Source: Atherinomorus stipes (lineage: Eukaryota > Chordata > Actinopteri > Atheriniformes > Atherinidae). From it: DNA of 64,000 bases. The translations under genes and the position numbers were made by a program. Positions 1 to 13,090 of the stretch are shown here, in pieces. The stretch lies in contig JALJCO010007870.1 of NCBI GenBank assembly GCA_023101725.1, positions 62,001 to 126,000 on the forward strand, written 5' to 3'. Every line of letters starts with the position of its first letter. Position 1 is the first letter of the stretch. The notes beneath the pieces are model-generated. The model searched no databases and was not told the origin of the DNA. It was given only the letters and a program-made list of their open reading frames with translations.

Positions 1-1949
1 AATCTGTTGATTTCAATCACCTCTTCCTCTGATAACTTTTCAACAGTTTGTCAACTTTCTTACTTATTTTTGTTAGTTAGTTAGTTAATTAGTTATTATT
101 GATCAAGTACACTGCAAGATACAACAGTTTCATATCACTATTAATAATATACAGTGTATTATTCAGTTCAGATTGCATCATTTACAAACCTTAGTATGAT
201 TGCTTGGCAAAAAATACTGTCCCAATGTAAGTTATAATATGCTTTTTATAAGTATATTGCTAGTATTTTAATAGTTTTTGTAAAATACCACAATTCTAAC
301 ATAGAAAGATTTGAAGATTATTGTTTCAAGGAAATACCTTTCCAGTTTAATTCTACTTACACTGTTGGCAGCATTTTAACTACTAAGGTGATATAGCATC
401 TCAAATTTCCTTTTTTAAACCTTTTACACTGATAAGATGTTTTAATCCGCAGTTATTTGCTCGGCACATTTAACCAAATTCCACTTGTTCTTACTTAGTG
501 CAACGGCATTTGTATATTTTTACATTTAACGTCATAAAACTGTCTTAATGCAAGTAATCATCTGACATTACATCATAGCTGGCTGCTACTACCTCCATTA
601 AGGAACATACAGAGCATGAATAGTCACTTTGTGACAGCATACTGTATAGAGAAGTAGATAGTATATGTAAGTCAACAATGCTGACATTAGTGATTCTCTC
701 AGCAGATGCAGAATACTGAAGAAACCTCAAAGAGAAATGTTGCATCATCACATTGTGAATCACGCAAGCTGTCGACTGAAGAAAAGCACCCAAATTATTT
801 GATCATCAGAGATTAGTTTTGATCGTGTATCATAAATCAGGATACTTTTAATAGTTTTTGCTGTGCTGTGCTGCCAGAACTGAGATCAATAAAAATACAA
901 AGTATGACAGATCTGAGAATTTCATATGCAATGAAATCTAGTGTTCTCCAATAACTGATGTCGCTTTTCTGCATATCCAGTTTATTGTGCCACAAATAAA
1001 TTTTAGAGAAATGAAAGTTTTAATAGAAAATAATAATAAGCAACTCTGTTTTTGATTGAAAGCACGGACTGATCCTCAGCTCCAAATTTTTATTGCCCTG
1101 GAATGACATCATTTGTGGTCACACTTTTGGGTGTGTTGTTAGTGTAACACATTTACTTTGTTTACAGATGTTGTGACTTGGAGTGTGGAAAATAGGTGGT
1201 CAGCACCCCCACAAACCCTGTAATTTGCACTTTGTTGGTCTTGTTTTTTTATGATGCTGCAAACAATTATGTATACAAGGAACATCTCATAAAAGACACT
1301 AATATAAACATTTTATGACTGCAGACAATCTTTTTTTCCCCAGTGAAAAGATATTATAGGAAGTAAACACATGACTTCATCAGCTATGTTTTATCTCTGC
1401 AGTTACACTCTGCAAGGTGCTTGGCAGCAAATCAGTTGCAGACACTTGCTGTGGTGGCCCAACATGTCATATGATGTGTTTTTAGAGGGTCCAACTCTAG
1501 TCCAGCTTTGCTGAACCCAGCTGTGGCTTTTGGTTCATAGTAAAATGTTTTTATGTCTAGACGTTACACCAGAATAGAAACACTGAATGGATTTAGCTGA
1601 GTGTTAACCCACACGATGAGTGTACTTTCTCATGAGGGGAAAAAAAAAAAAAGTCTGCACACATTTCAACAGATCTTTCAGCTGGAATAGAATACTTGAA
1701 GAGGATGTGGGAGATAGTACAGTAACTGTGTCTGCTTTGAATTTAAAGGCTAAACTGACATATTCATGAAGGCATGTTGATTCAGATTAAGAGAAAACGT
1801 TCTTATCAGTGTGAAGATAAGATTCATATGAATATGTTAGACTTATCTTTAATCTTAAGTAAGCCAACTGCTTTGCCACCACTTATTCTATGTGTTGACT
1901 TTCTCGTATTTTTGCTAAATTAAGGAACATGATGTGGGGCAACAATAGT
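1..1949. other. AT-rich noncoding stretch
   Basis: No coding region, RNA gene or recognisable transposon is visible. The few open frames are short (82 residues or fewer), carry no familiar motif and have AT-rich random-looking composition. Only short A and T runs and ordinary AT-rich sequence are present. A diverged repeat could be missed by eye. Confidence 0.55.
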
Positions 1950-2027
1950 TGAAGAGTTCATTTGCAAAAATAGATGAACACCGTTTGGAAAAAACGGAGT
2001 TAACTGCTTTTGCAAATAAACTCTTCA
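1950..2027. repeat. 78 nt stem-loop with 20 bp outer arms
   Basis: The arm at 1950-1969 is the reverse complement of 2008-2027 with 19 of 20 matches. Inside lies a second perfect 6 bp stem (CCGTTT at 1981-1986, AAACGG at 1992-1997) closed by a 5 nt loop. The two stems are separated by an unpaired internal region of about 10-11 nt on each side. This size resembles a MITE core or a small-RNA precursor. The large internal loop argues against a standard pre-miRNA, so function is unknown. Confidence 0.7.
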
Positions 2028-3688
2028 TTTGGAAATAAATCTGCCAGGAGCAGACTTGGATGAGCCTTTTCCTTTGCTTTTTCTTTGGGATAAAAAGCAG
2101 AAAGTGCATTCATTTCATAGATTACCCCCAAATTATTTTATTAGTCTTCCACCAGTCTATTCTTTTTAACTACTGACACATTGTTTGCCTAAAATGTCTC
2201 TGGCTTTTGTTTTTCTCTCAGACTTTGGAGAAAATATCAATTGCTCTAAATGGCTATGCAATTTAAATTTCCAGTGAATGTCTCCCTCCAAATTCTATTT
2301 GAAAGGCTTGCCGGAGTAGCAGATGACTCAGGGTTCAGGAATTCACTCATTCACTGCTAATCCATGGTGACACTCAGTAAGGGCGGATGATAATCTCCAA
2401 ACATTCTCTGTAGGTTTCAACCAGCAAATTATTCATCACAGGCCTGACTCAGGAGTTGCAGGGTTTTTAGTGCAGCTCAAGACGTTGTCAGGGCTGTTCA
2501 CTGTGGGAGAGTTTGAGGATTGATGGCCTCATGAAGCACTGATATGACAAACCCTGATTGGTGGTTTTAAAACGATGCGGCCATGCTCCTGGTGGAGCAG
2601 TGTGGCACCACCGGTAAGAGTGTGAGTCCCACGGCTACATACTGAGAATGTTTTGTGGAGTCTGAATGATTTGATCTGCTCTGTGTTGATCTGAAGGCAG
2701 CAGACAGTGGCGCGACCCTGGCAGTGATTCACTCTAACAAATAGCAGCTTTAACTGGGAAGAGCAGAGACTCCTCTTTTATTCTGACCAATGTCTGCCTC
2801 TCATTCATCGGGGCAGCACTTGAAAAGTTTGCAGGCACTGGGGGCAAGCCAGACGTGACATCACACAATTTTTATTTTTTTTCCTCCTGTGAGGAAAACT
2901 GTTGCAGGATATGAAGGAGGAAGACCAAAGAGAGCCCACCTCTGCTCAGAAAATGCATGGCTGTGTATGCAAGCTGTTGTTCGTGGCAGAGTGTAGGCTA
3001 CATTTTGAGATCTCTCATGATTTTCCACCAAAGTCAAGTAGGGTAGCAGTGAATTGCTGGAACAAAACAAAAAACAAAAAGATTTATTGGACCACAGAGG
3101 TGTTATTTTCTTATCTCTGAACTTTGTGAAAGCGGTCATATAACATATTTCTGAGATATAGATCCAGAAAGAGACACTGATGACTAGGCTCATGATATAT
3201 GTGGCTACAAATTATACACATGCTCCAGTAGAGCATAAAATTTCCCCCTTTTAAGAAATATTTCTGCTCTGAAAACTCTGTTTTTAGTTTAAAAGTAGTT
3301 GAAAAGCCCATATTATGTTCATTTATAGGGTTATTTAATTTTCAGGGTACATTAGAAAATATTCAAATTTATCAATGTTCAGTAAATATTATTACAGCAC
3401 CTCTTGTCACAGTCTGTCTGAAATCCCTTTTTCATTTTAATAGCCCCATGTTTAAGGTCTCCTCTCCTTACAGCTGCAGTTTGCTCTGATTAGTCAGCTG
3501 ATTGGACAAAAATAGCTGAGGGAGGGAGACAACTGTTCTTTGTCTGAGGCATGCCAAACGAGACACTATGAAGGCATCACACGAATGTTTAACAGATATT
3601 AACTGTATTTAAACATCCCCAATGATCAAAATGTAAAACCTGTGGGTGATTTTGCTGTGCTTATCTTTTATAGATTGTGCAAAGTTAT
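2028..3688. other. Noncoding stretch, no gene recognised
   Basis: The overlapping short frames on both strands between about 2.5 and 3.3 kb (up to 110 residues) show no known domain and no plausible exon structure. The part around 2270-2520 has mixed composition and could be conserved noncoding DNA, but that cannot be judged without other genomes. Confidence 0.5.
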
Positions 3689-4654
3689 ATACTGCTTGGT
3701 GAAAATATAAATAAATAAAGTCGCCACTTGGATTTAACTTAGCAAATAGGTAAAGCCTCCTATTGGGTAATTACTGAGTGGGTGATAGTATTTCAGTTGA
3801 CAAGCTATTTGATCCCAACTGATGCAATGAGTAGCTTCTCGTTTCTAAACACAACTATGTGGAAAGACACATCCGGTGCTTGTGAAAGAGATGTTTAAGT
3901 CTGTTTAAGAAGAGTCAAATCATTGGCATCAATGAGAGAAAACATCTGATGAGATTGCAGGAACTACTGAGATTGGGTGAAAAACTGTCCAACGCATTAT
4001 TAAAAACTGGAGGGATCGTTGGGAACCATCAACTTCTAGAAAGAAATGTGCTCACAAAATATCCTAAATGATGCTGATTAGCAATGTATTAAACGTTTGG
4101 TGAAATCAAATCAAAGCAAAACAACAGTAGAACTCAGGGATTTTCACATTGTGAGGGGAACTAAGAAGGTTTGGAAAGAAGGTCATGTGGTCTGATGAGT
4201 GATGGGAGCATCAGGGTAAGATGAGAGGAGGGCGAAGTGATGCAGCCATCATGCTTAGTGCCTACTGGACAAGCCTGTCTATGATCTGGGTCTGTGCAGT
4301 TGGTTGGGTGTAGGCTCAGGTCTAGTTTCAGCAACATAACATGCCCAAAGAATGAGGTCAGCTGACTACCAAACTGAATGAGCGGGTCATTCCATCAACA
4401 TAATTTTTTCTTCCCTGACTGTACGTCCACATTCCAGGACGACAATGCCAGTAATTATCAGGCTCAAATTGTGAAAGAGTGGTTCAAGGAGTATGATACA
4501 TCATTTTCACACATGGACTGGCCACCACAGAGTCCGGACCTGAATCTTTGGGATGTGCTGGAGAGGATTTTGCACAGTGGTCTTATTCTCCCATCATCAA
4601 TACAAGATCTTGATTGAAAAAAATTAATGCAACACTGGATGGAAATAAATCTTA
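3689..4654 (+). mobile_element. Tc1-like DNA transposon, internally deleted and truncated
   Basis: The left end resembles the inverted-repeat start of a widespread fish Tc1 family (ACTGCTTGGT followed by an A-rich stretch and GTCGCCACTTGG). The interior follows that family through the N-terminal DNA-binding region. It then jumps near 4160-4180 to the motif MWSDE and on to the C-terminal catalytic region. Compared with the family as I remember it, segments of transposase are missing at about 4165 and 4200. The right end is lost after about 4654, where the last part of the gene and the right terminal repeat should lie. The copy is not autonomous. Family membership is confident; the exact edges are approximate. 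Confidence 0.85.
4378..4617 (+). pseudogene. Tc1 transposase C-terminal fragment
   Basis: This 79-residue open frame is the C-terminal part of a Tc1/mariner DDE transposase. The clearest marks are the DNAS aspartate motif early in the frame and the [11 protein letters not shown] block followed by LWDVLER. These correspond to the second catalytic aspartate region and to the conserved SPDLNPIE(N)LWD block of the family, here lacking the PIEN residues, including the third catalytic acid. The family normally has about 340 residues, so most of the protein is absent from this frame. Upstream pieces (for example MWSDE near 4185-4199) are in other frames. It is a dead relic. Confidence 0.85.
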
Positions 4655-7600
4655 ACCTTTTTGTCTGAGAATGCTGCTGATTTATTCATATTTAGACTGA
4701 ACACATATTTGAAATTGAACTGAATTAATTTCTGTTTTTAATGATGATGCCCTGATTTGGGCCATTTAAGAATATCATTAAATCCTTTACATTTTTAAGG
4801 CATTTGTAGACCACATGTTTTCTTTGCTTGCACTTGGCAGTGATTGTGATTACACACTTTTATGTTCCGTCCATTGTGAGATTACTGAGCCACTCTGTGG
4901 TATAATTTACATTTCAGCACTGACTGCAGATAAAGACAAGAGCCTTTGTGTCTGTGACAGATGGAATGTAACCAGGAATTAACCGAGCTTCAAATGGCCT
5001 AATGCAGCTAAATAATTACCTGCGATGATTGCAGTTTGTTTAAGCGCTAGATAGAGAGTGCTTCAGAGGTCTCGTGTTACAAAACACTGTTGCATCACAT
5101 GTTTTTGCTCTGATCATCACTTAGGCTAGACTTGTGGTAGTTGCTGTGAATGATATATGGAAACAAAAGACGGGCATCACACCTACAACTTCCCCCGCGC
5201 AATCAGGGTCTGTCTCTGTGGTTGTCACGGTGGTTGACTTTCAAGTTCATTGCTTTAAATTCCCCTCCCAACTCCACATCATTTAGTTATTAGGCTGGGA
5301 GGGAGAGAGTGATGTAGGAGGAGAAAAAGATGGGGAAGGAGGAGTGTGTTAGCAAGATTTTTCCCCTCTGCTTTGCCTCTCTTCTTTGCCTTTCTGCTGC
5401 ATTCCCTTGTCCTCACTCTGCAATCTTTAACAGAAGAGAGCTTCAAGAAGAGGCTGGTCGAAGTCAGACAGGGATGGGCCTGAAAGAGGCATATTGTGAG
5501 GTCACATTCTTCCCAAATCCAGACAGGAGCCAAGTCAGTAGCTGGCGGAATTACCCCCATGAATCATGCCCATTGTGATGCCTACCCAGGATGAGAACAT
5601 GGAAAGGAATTAGGTATGGCAGAGCCTTATCAGCTTCCCATTCGGAACTGGTCGTCCACTCGGTGCAAGCGGCCCGGACAACCTTTCCCATCCTCAGTCA
5701 TGTAGTGTCCGCGAATGTGGAATTCCTCCATTGCCATGTGTTGTTACTTAAGCATGTGCTGCAGCCAAGTTACTGCGCACTTTTCCATCCACGCCCGTCC
5801 TCCTGTCTATGCACTTCCTTCCCTCCCATTTACCCAGAGATCTTTGTGGTAGGTCCTGGAGTTCGGGCAATATTAGGTTGCACCTCTTAAAACATGTCAG
5901 GCTTTGTGGTGAAAATTAAAGAATGGAAAAATGGTGAAATGTAACATTTTGCTTAAGTCTGTTTTCACATGCAAGCTGTTAGAAAAGGGAGAAAAAGATG
6001 AGACCAATGGAAAACATATTTGACAAGTTTTATCATGCTGGGCTTATTTTTCATGTCAAGTTCTATTTGAAATGTTATGTTGGTGGCATCTTTTCTTTTA
6101 AGATTGGTCAAAACTATGTGGTAACACGAAGAAGATCCTCAAAAACAAAGAAAATGCTCTGCACAATCTCAAGGGATTGAATATGTCATTAGTCTTCCTC
6201 AACTTTCCTTTTCAATTCATTTACAAGATGCCGCATGACCCCCTCTCTCCTTGCTTCTTCTCTTTGTCTTTTTTGGATGGTATTATTACATGATGTGATA
6301 AATGAAGTGAATTTCATGGCAAACAAAGACAAATGTTTGTCAAGAGGAATGAAAAAGACTGGGAGAGTGAAACTCAGTAATAGAAAACACTCCTCAGCAG
6401 AAAAAGAAAAGAAAAAAAAAAGAAACCCTCTGGTGATTTGAATGAAAAGAGCCTGTATAGAATAAATGAGTCTTCTGAATGATAAAGTATTCTATGGTGC
6501 TATTGAGCCTACATTACTTCAGTTAAAGGTTTTAGGCTTCTGGGGTTTCGTGATGGATGGTAAACAATCCAGAAACTCATATGAATGAGGTAATAAGACA
6601 CAGGAAGATGGACTGACACAGGAAGTGTCCTCTCAGAAAAAAGGTGAATGTTGCAATCCTCTATATGTCGTATTGTGTGTGTTGAGCTTCCATCAACACC
6701 AGGCAGCGTAGGACAGGGTATGAGCAAGAGTCACCCCTTTCCACCCTGCTCCAGCCCCTCCTCTCTGCTTGGGAAGGACAGGCCGGGTGGGGCTGGCAGG
6801 GCTGTGAGGGCCCTCATACCTCATAAGGGCATGACACAAGCACTGACTGCATACATCCGGGGAGTGAAGGCTTTGTCATAACACAGCTCTCCGCAAAATA
6901 AAATAAACACAAGAGGAGAGGGTGGGGAGAGATAAGGACAGCGAGAGAAAGCAGGTAGTAGGGGGAAAAAAGTGGAGAAAAGATTTTGCAAGACAAAGAA
7001 AGGAAGTTTTGGAGAAAGGTGGCGCATGAATCCAAGCGACAAGCCCCCCCTGAGTTGATTACTATTGAGTGAACACCAAGTCCATTAGCCCAAATAACAT
7101 CCAGGTGCTGCTGTGGCTATGGTGGCTTTTTTCACCGGGGTGTAAACGACCTGCTCCTTTTCATGCTCCAACACGGGAGGCCAGGAAGCGAGCCAGACGA
7201 GCGCCATGTCTCCTTGGGCTATTCCTCTCTCTCCCTCTCACCCAAGTCCCACCAGGAGTCCCGCTGCTCCTCAAGACATACCATGTTCATTCGCCACCCT
7301 GAACATCACCCGAAAAACATTGCTGCTCTCTGATCTATGTGGGTGTTGAATGTGGGTGTCTTCTCTCCCTGTGCGAGACCTCCCTCCATTAACCATTACA
7401 GCTCCCTTCCCACAACTGAGCCAGGGGGCCCCCCGAGCTCGCACTAAACAAGCTTTCTTCTTCATGAGTTTAATGAGGAATAGGAGAAAGAGAGGCAGAA
7501 AGAATGTTTGGCAGAAAAAAAAGGTGGAGGGATTTTTCAAAACAGCCACAGAGGATTTATTTGACAGAGGGAGAAAGGGAGAGAGAAGGCGAGTCAAGAG

Positions 7601-8760
7601 ACCTTGTGGATGTGGAGACAAGTATGTGTGCATGGAACCGCATTACACCCATGTTACCTCTCATTACCTCCAGATAAGCAGCAGAACACCACAGCTGGCT
7701 GCTGTCTCTCAGTAATGGCCACTATACTACAAATTAGCGGCTGTAGCCAAGCCCAGTTTCTTAAGCTATTAGGCTTGGACTCTGCATCCTCTGAATCTGC
7801 GTTTCACAACTGAGAACCAAGGCCGAGCATTCGTCATTACGTCCCATCTGAGGCCACTGGTCATTCGGCCGATAAAGTCCCCTCTATTCCTACCCTTGGT
7901 GTTTGTGAAGCTAACGTAACCAGATTACACTGATCTGCTTACAAAACATTAGTATAATCCATCAGAAACAGAATCACCTTTATGTTGCAGTGTGTATTAG
8001 TGTCTTTTCTCAACAAAATCATTTTTCAAGTTGAGATCCTTCAACCAAGCACCACATTCAAAACAACTATTAGTGTGTGTTGCTAATAGTTGTGTACACA
8101 ACTACAGCTGAGAATAAATGGGTCTTTAGACGGTTGTAGAAGTTGGATAGAATCACAGCTGACATTAGACAAGAGGCTGGGTCAATCTTGGACAGGTCGT
8201 TAATCACTATGTACTTTATAAACTTCTGTTTTTAGATAAAATTATATTAATACTACAATATTATGCTCAAGCCTACATATATCCAAACAAAAACATAAGT
8301 AAAGCACCCATTTTAGAATCGTGAGGCCAAAGTAGACACAAAGTAAGAACGTAATGGTACAACCAAGCAAAGAAGGATCAGCCTGTTGAGATCAATTCAG
8401 CAGCTGTGAAATGATTAGCAGAGATTTTTCTCAGTGTTGGAGCAAAAACCTTAAACACTTGATCTCTTTAGGATTTAAAGTCAAAATAAGAAAAAGACTA
8501 CGACCAGAAGATTGGCTACAACCTGCAAAAGTTTAATTTTTAGCCTCAAATTTACTTATCATTCAGCTTCTTTCAGACAGTGCCAGTATGTGACCTCTTG
8601 GATCCGTTCCTTATTATCAGTAGAGGGACGAAGGATTGCATCACATCTGTTATATGTTCAATAAACCACTGCCAAGTGTAACAAAAATGATAGCATGTTC
8701 CAGCCAAACTGCAGACAACCTGTTTCATCTGAGGCACCTGCAGGTCTGCCAAAAGATAGC
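4655..8760. other. Noncoding stretch, no gene recognised
   Basis: Many short frames occur on both strands at 5.3-7.8 kb, where GC content is higher and purine-rich tracts are common (around 6900-7030 and 7480-7600). None has a recognisable domain, and frames overlap on both strands, as expected for noncoding DNA of this composition. A small perfect 10 bp stem-loop lies at 8064-8092 (9 nt loop). No transposon termini were identified. Confidence 0.5.
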
Positions 8761-8789
8761 AAGAGCAGCATCACTGTGATACTGCTCTT
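8761..8789. repeat. 29 bp near-perfect palindrome
   Basis: AAGAGCAGCATCAC pairs with GTGATACTGCTCTT around a single central T, with 13 of 14 positions complementary. The nearly absent loop makes a structured RNA less likely than a cruciform or chance palindrome. No larger element could be assigned around it. Confidence 0.6.
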
Positions 8790-11700
8790 CTTGCAGATAC
8801 TTAGATAGCCATTCAGCACATCATATCCTGCTTTGTAGTGGCCATGCAGCCCTCTGGACCAGAGATGTTTTAGTGGTGCCTCAAATCATCCCTCAAAGCT
8901 TATTGCACTGACCCCAACCACTGGTTTATTCAATGTGTGAGAGCTGCACGCATCATCCATTAGGCTGCTAGATCCTTTTAAAGACTTTTGCAGACTCAGA
9001 CGTTCAACCGAATATTTGTAAAGTTTCTAAATCACCATCAAGTCTGAGTTAGACATACCACCACCTTTCTAGACTTTTATTGACTTGTTGCATCTTCCAG
9101 ATACACACAAAGTAAGCAGCTGTTATGTGTGCAGCTGGAGAAAAGCTACATGCACAGATTGGATTCATTATTTTACATATGACATGATTTTTAGCTATTA
9201 TTCATGTTTATTATCATTTTGTAGAACATGGTTGATTTGCAAGTCAGTTTAAGTAAGTATTACAGTACTTCTACATCTACTTGTGTATGATGCTCCTGGT
9301 GAATAAACACTCCAAGCATTGCCAGAATGTACAGTATCAGGAGGCAGATTCTGAAAAGTTGTCCTCCAAAGCCTGGCCTGTAAACCCTTCCAATGAAAGA
9401 GAATGCATTAACAAGCACACCCTATACTGTAAACACATTGGAGATGCCGGTGGCTGCCACATACTTTCTACCTCCTTCAACACACCTGTTTGTTGCCACA
9501 CACTTTCATCAGCACTTGTCAATTTTAGAAACACCTATATAATTAAGATAAATGCTTTGTTTATTTATTTAGTCTGTCATTATATCAGTCTGCACTGATG
9601 CTTTGGAAAGAACATTAAGTGTTTGAATGTCTTAGCTGATTGTGAAAATAATTTCTTCTACCCCTCGTGTGATCATTGATAATTTAGGTTGTGTGTATAT
9701 AATGAAATATATATGTATATATACAGTATATCACAAAAGGAAATCTTTACAATGCTATGCAAACTTCTAATACTACATCTTAAATCTTATAGGTATCCTA
9801 TGTGTAACTTCCTTACCCAAAGTAAAACAAACAAACAAAGCACACAAAGAGAGAGAAAAAAGTATAACCTATGTACTGTATGTATACATGTCCATATACA
9901 CATGCATTTATAGATTTATACACATTCTGTACACACAACGATGTACATGTACACATACACGTACAATGTATACCTACAGGTCATTTTCTATTGATTAGTT
10001 CATTAGTTACTTGTCTTGGTTCCTATTAAATAGCTGCCTAAACTTTAAGCTGACTCTTATGAACATCAACTCATCCCTTTTTGCAATTTGTCAGCAGTTT
10101 GTTTTGTTACTGCAGAACCTCCAACAGTCATAAATATGTGGCTAATAAGGACTTTGAGGGGCTTTTGCATGTGTGTTCAGGTGATCATACACGGGGTGGA
10201 GGCGCTCAATCACTCCAGCCGTCACCATTGCATTCATGCCTCCAGTATTTCTCTCCGGAGTATGTACTGTGCATGTTAAAACAAGACATAGGAACCTTGC
10301 AGGTAGTATTTACAATGCTGCTTGTTGCTTTCTGTCCATTTTTTAGCTCATGTTCCTCTCAGCTGCGCTTCACCTCTGGTTTGCCTTTCTTGTAAAATAT
10401 GTTTTGTTACAAGCTGTGCTTCAGCTTCCGTCAGTTCCCCATGATGATATCTATGAAGCATTCACTCAACAAGGATACAGTGGTTACAGAAGCCAACATT
10501 GGGGACAAACCAAGCAGAAAATCCACTCATCCCCAGGGTGACCATTAGACATGGTATGCTGACATGATATGGGGCTGGATGGTGTTTAGGCTGAAGAGGC
10601 CTTGTCAAAAGACACAAACCTTAGTCCCGAGGATTTCAACCTTAAAAACATCATGACAAGGGAACAAAGCCGGAGCTTTGATCCCTGAGCTCCATAATGA
10701 CTTGGTGCATGTCATCCATATGAACAGATCTCATTTATGTTTGCAGTGTTGAGATCTATGATCCTCGTTCTGGACTGTGCCCTTTACCAGTTGAGAACAA
10801 TATCAAGCATTGTTGAAGAGGAGTTGAGAGACTGTTTAGCTTTATTATCACTGCTGGAACAAGGGCGTATCAGCAAAATAATGCCCAGTAGTGTTGGGAG
10901 TAGATCACACAGGTGAAAGCATGCATACCACATATGTTTGTTAATAGTTTTGTTTGTACATGTTATGTTTCAGCGCTCCAAATTCAGATAAGCCATTTAT
11001 CTCCTGGATGCCTGAAGGAGGACAATGTGCTTCAGCACTGAATTAAAGTAATTTATGGCTGCTGACTGATGTTCATTCAAAAGATTTGCACACAGACACC
11101 AACTTCAAACGTTTGCGAAAACTTATAAAAGGGATAAAATTCTATTTAGAAAGCAGCACATTCAGTATGTTAAAAATATGAACCAAAAAATAACATAATA
11201 GACTGCCTTTAAATAGTAGTAATGAGCACTTATGTGGCTTTAAGAGGGACAAAGGTTCTCATTACCCCCTCTGTACTTTTTACCATTCCTGTAACTCATA
11301 AATCAATGAACCTGAATAGAGCCTGCAGCCTGGGCTTGGGCTTATTGTAGATAAACCCATCGTTCCTGCAAATAATGCATCAAAACTGAGAATGTTGTGA
11401 TTCAGTGGAAAATCCAGCATGTATTGACAGGTTAAAAATGATCGCATGTCAGCTTTTGCCAAAAACGGGAGTCACTGTTGGCATGATGATGATGTCACCC
11501 CTGGGATGGGAATGTTTGATGATCATATTATGTGATTAATTTCCTTTAGGCTCCTTGTGATTAAAGTGTTGATGTCATTTTTTCACCATTCAGTTTCTCA
11601 TGCAGAATAGTTGGAGGGTTTTAAGAAAGATTGGTGCTTTCACAACACTGAATTTTGGCGAGGACTCAACGGTACAAAAAGTTGGATGTGCACAAGCTCG

Positions 11701-13049
11701 TAGCATCACGCAAGTGATTCTTTGCTTTGAAGATGTTGATTCTTTTTTGGGGGAAGGGATGATAAACACTGAGTTGTGTTCTCAGACTCGGTGGGGGCGT
11801 CGTTGCTATGTCTTTCGGCTAAAACACAAACTCTACTTGGCCTTTCTCTGTCCTGTCCTGGTGCACTTTAGTCTACTGCAATACACTTGTGTTCTGTATT
11901 AGCCCATGTTATTATACTTCATTATGTTTGATTTACACGGTAAAAACACAGAGTTTCCATGGTGATGGAAAGGCTCGACAGTGAAAGCCTTATTTGTTTG
12001 CCGAATGGTTTCCTCACCCTCACTGGTTCAGTGCCTTGGGTTGGACTCACATGTTTGGTGGGTTTGATGAGCGAACAGCAAATGTTCACTGTGTTCTGGA
12101 ACTGGTCCAGTTCTGACCCAGTTCTCCGGTCTACGCTGTTAGCTAAAATGCCATATTAAAAACAACTGTCGCTGGTGTGGCTGGGTCATTGGAGACACAC
12201 TGAGAAAAAAAAAAAAACAGTGTGTGGCATTTTTGTGTTCATTGAGTGCATTCCTTTTACTTTCCAAAGTGCAGAATTCCCCAGCCTTGAGCACATGGCT
12301 GTGATAGGTAGTGTACTATACTGATGCAGTCTCTTAGTACCACAGTGCTAATAATTAAAGCCATGTGCAGCATGATGCACTGCATCTTATAAAGAAAATG
12401 TAAGGTGAAATGTAGGTGTTGTAGGCGAAAAGGTGTTGTATTTTAAGCTTAAACTGGGTTATATTTTATCCTTAACCAATATGAAAAACAAAAACAACTC
12501 CTAAAAGGACTTTTTTTTTCCAATTACAGTGACAGAAAATGCATCACCCTGTTCATCTGTTCTGAGGGAATAAAACATCATTAGATGAAGGTTTTTAACC
12601 AAACTACAGGGCATTTTTACAGTGGGATTGCTAAATAAATCAACTCTTGGAGTTCTCAAACTAAGTAGGTTTTACTTGGCTGCTTTGATCTTAGCAGAGC
12701 ACCTGCATCCGATGTCTGAAGGAAAATCCCTTAAAAGTCCAGGACATGTTTATGTGGCTGCCACAGAAACTTGTTTTCTCATCACTTTATTATCAACTCT
12801 TTTAACTCAGCTCTAGGAAACCAGACTGAAGGTCCCAAACAGGACCAAAGCCTGTGCATGAGGAAATACCTGAAGACATAATAGTCATTAAATGATCAAA
12901 CCGGGAAAGCGGGCACTGAGTCATCTCATGTGTATTCAGCATAAGTGCTGCAACCCTCTGTAGGCACCTGTGTTTCATCAGGGCACCATTAGAGTCTCAA
13001 AAGATCACATTGGGGAGTCTGCAAGCATCCTGTTTCGTTTGACTCTGAT
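8790..13049. other. Noncoding stretch, no gene recognised
   Basis: Frames here are at most about 105 residues and carry no known motif. Around 10.4-10.9 kb there is a faint likeness to a Tc1 core, too weak to call. A small stem-loop with an A12 loop lies at 12195-12224. Otherwise nothing beyond ordinary AT-rich vertebrate sequence is seen. Confidence 0.5.
9690..9975. repeat. Low-complexity alternating purine-pyrimidine sequence
   Basis: Two degenerate clusters of TA, TG and CA dinucleotides (about 9690-9730 and 9875-9975) with many TATA, ACAC and GTAC units. They look like decayed microsatellite DNA. Such sequence yields the cysteine- and histidine-rich short frames seen here, which should not be taken as protein. 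Confidence 0.6.
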
Positions 13050-13090
13050 TGTGTGTGTGTGGTGTAAGGGGGGTGAGGGGAGGGGGGTTG
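13050..13090 (+). repeat. GT microsatellite followed by G-rich tract
   Basis: A short (GT)n run leads into four or more closely spaced G runs (6, 4 and 6 G among them) between about 13068 and 13087. The arrangement fits a potential G-quadruplex on the plus strand. No neighbouring gene is seen whose promoter it might belong to. Confidence 0.6.

Noticed and set aside
10400..10900. Possible Tc1/mariner core (a phrase like ATGATATGGGGCTGGATGG and a later GAACAATATCAAGC).
   Set aside because: Only isolated words resemble transposase; no frame, catalytic residues or inverted ends could be read.
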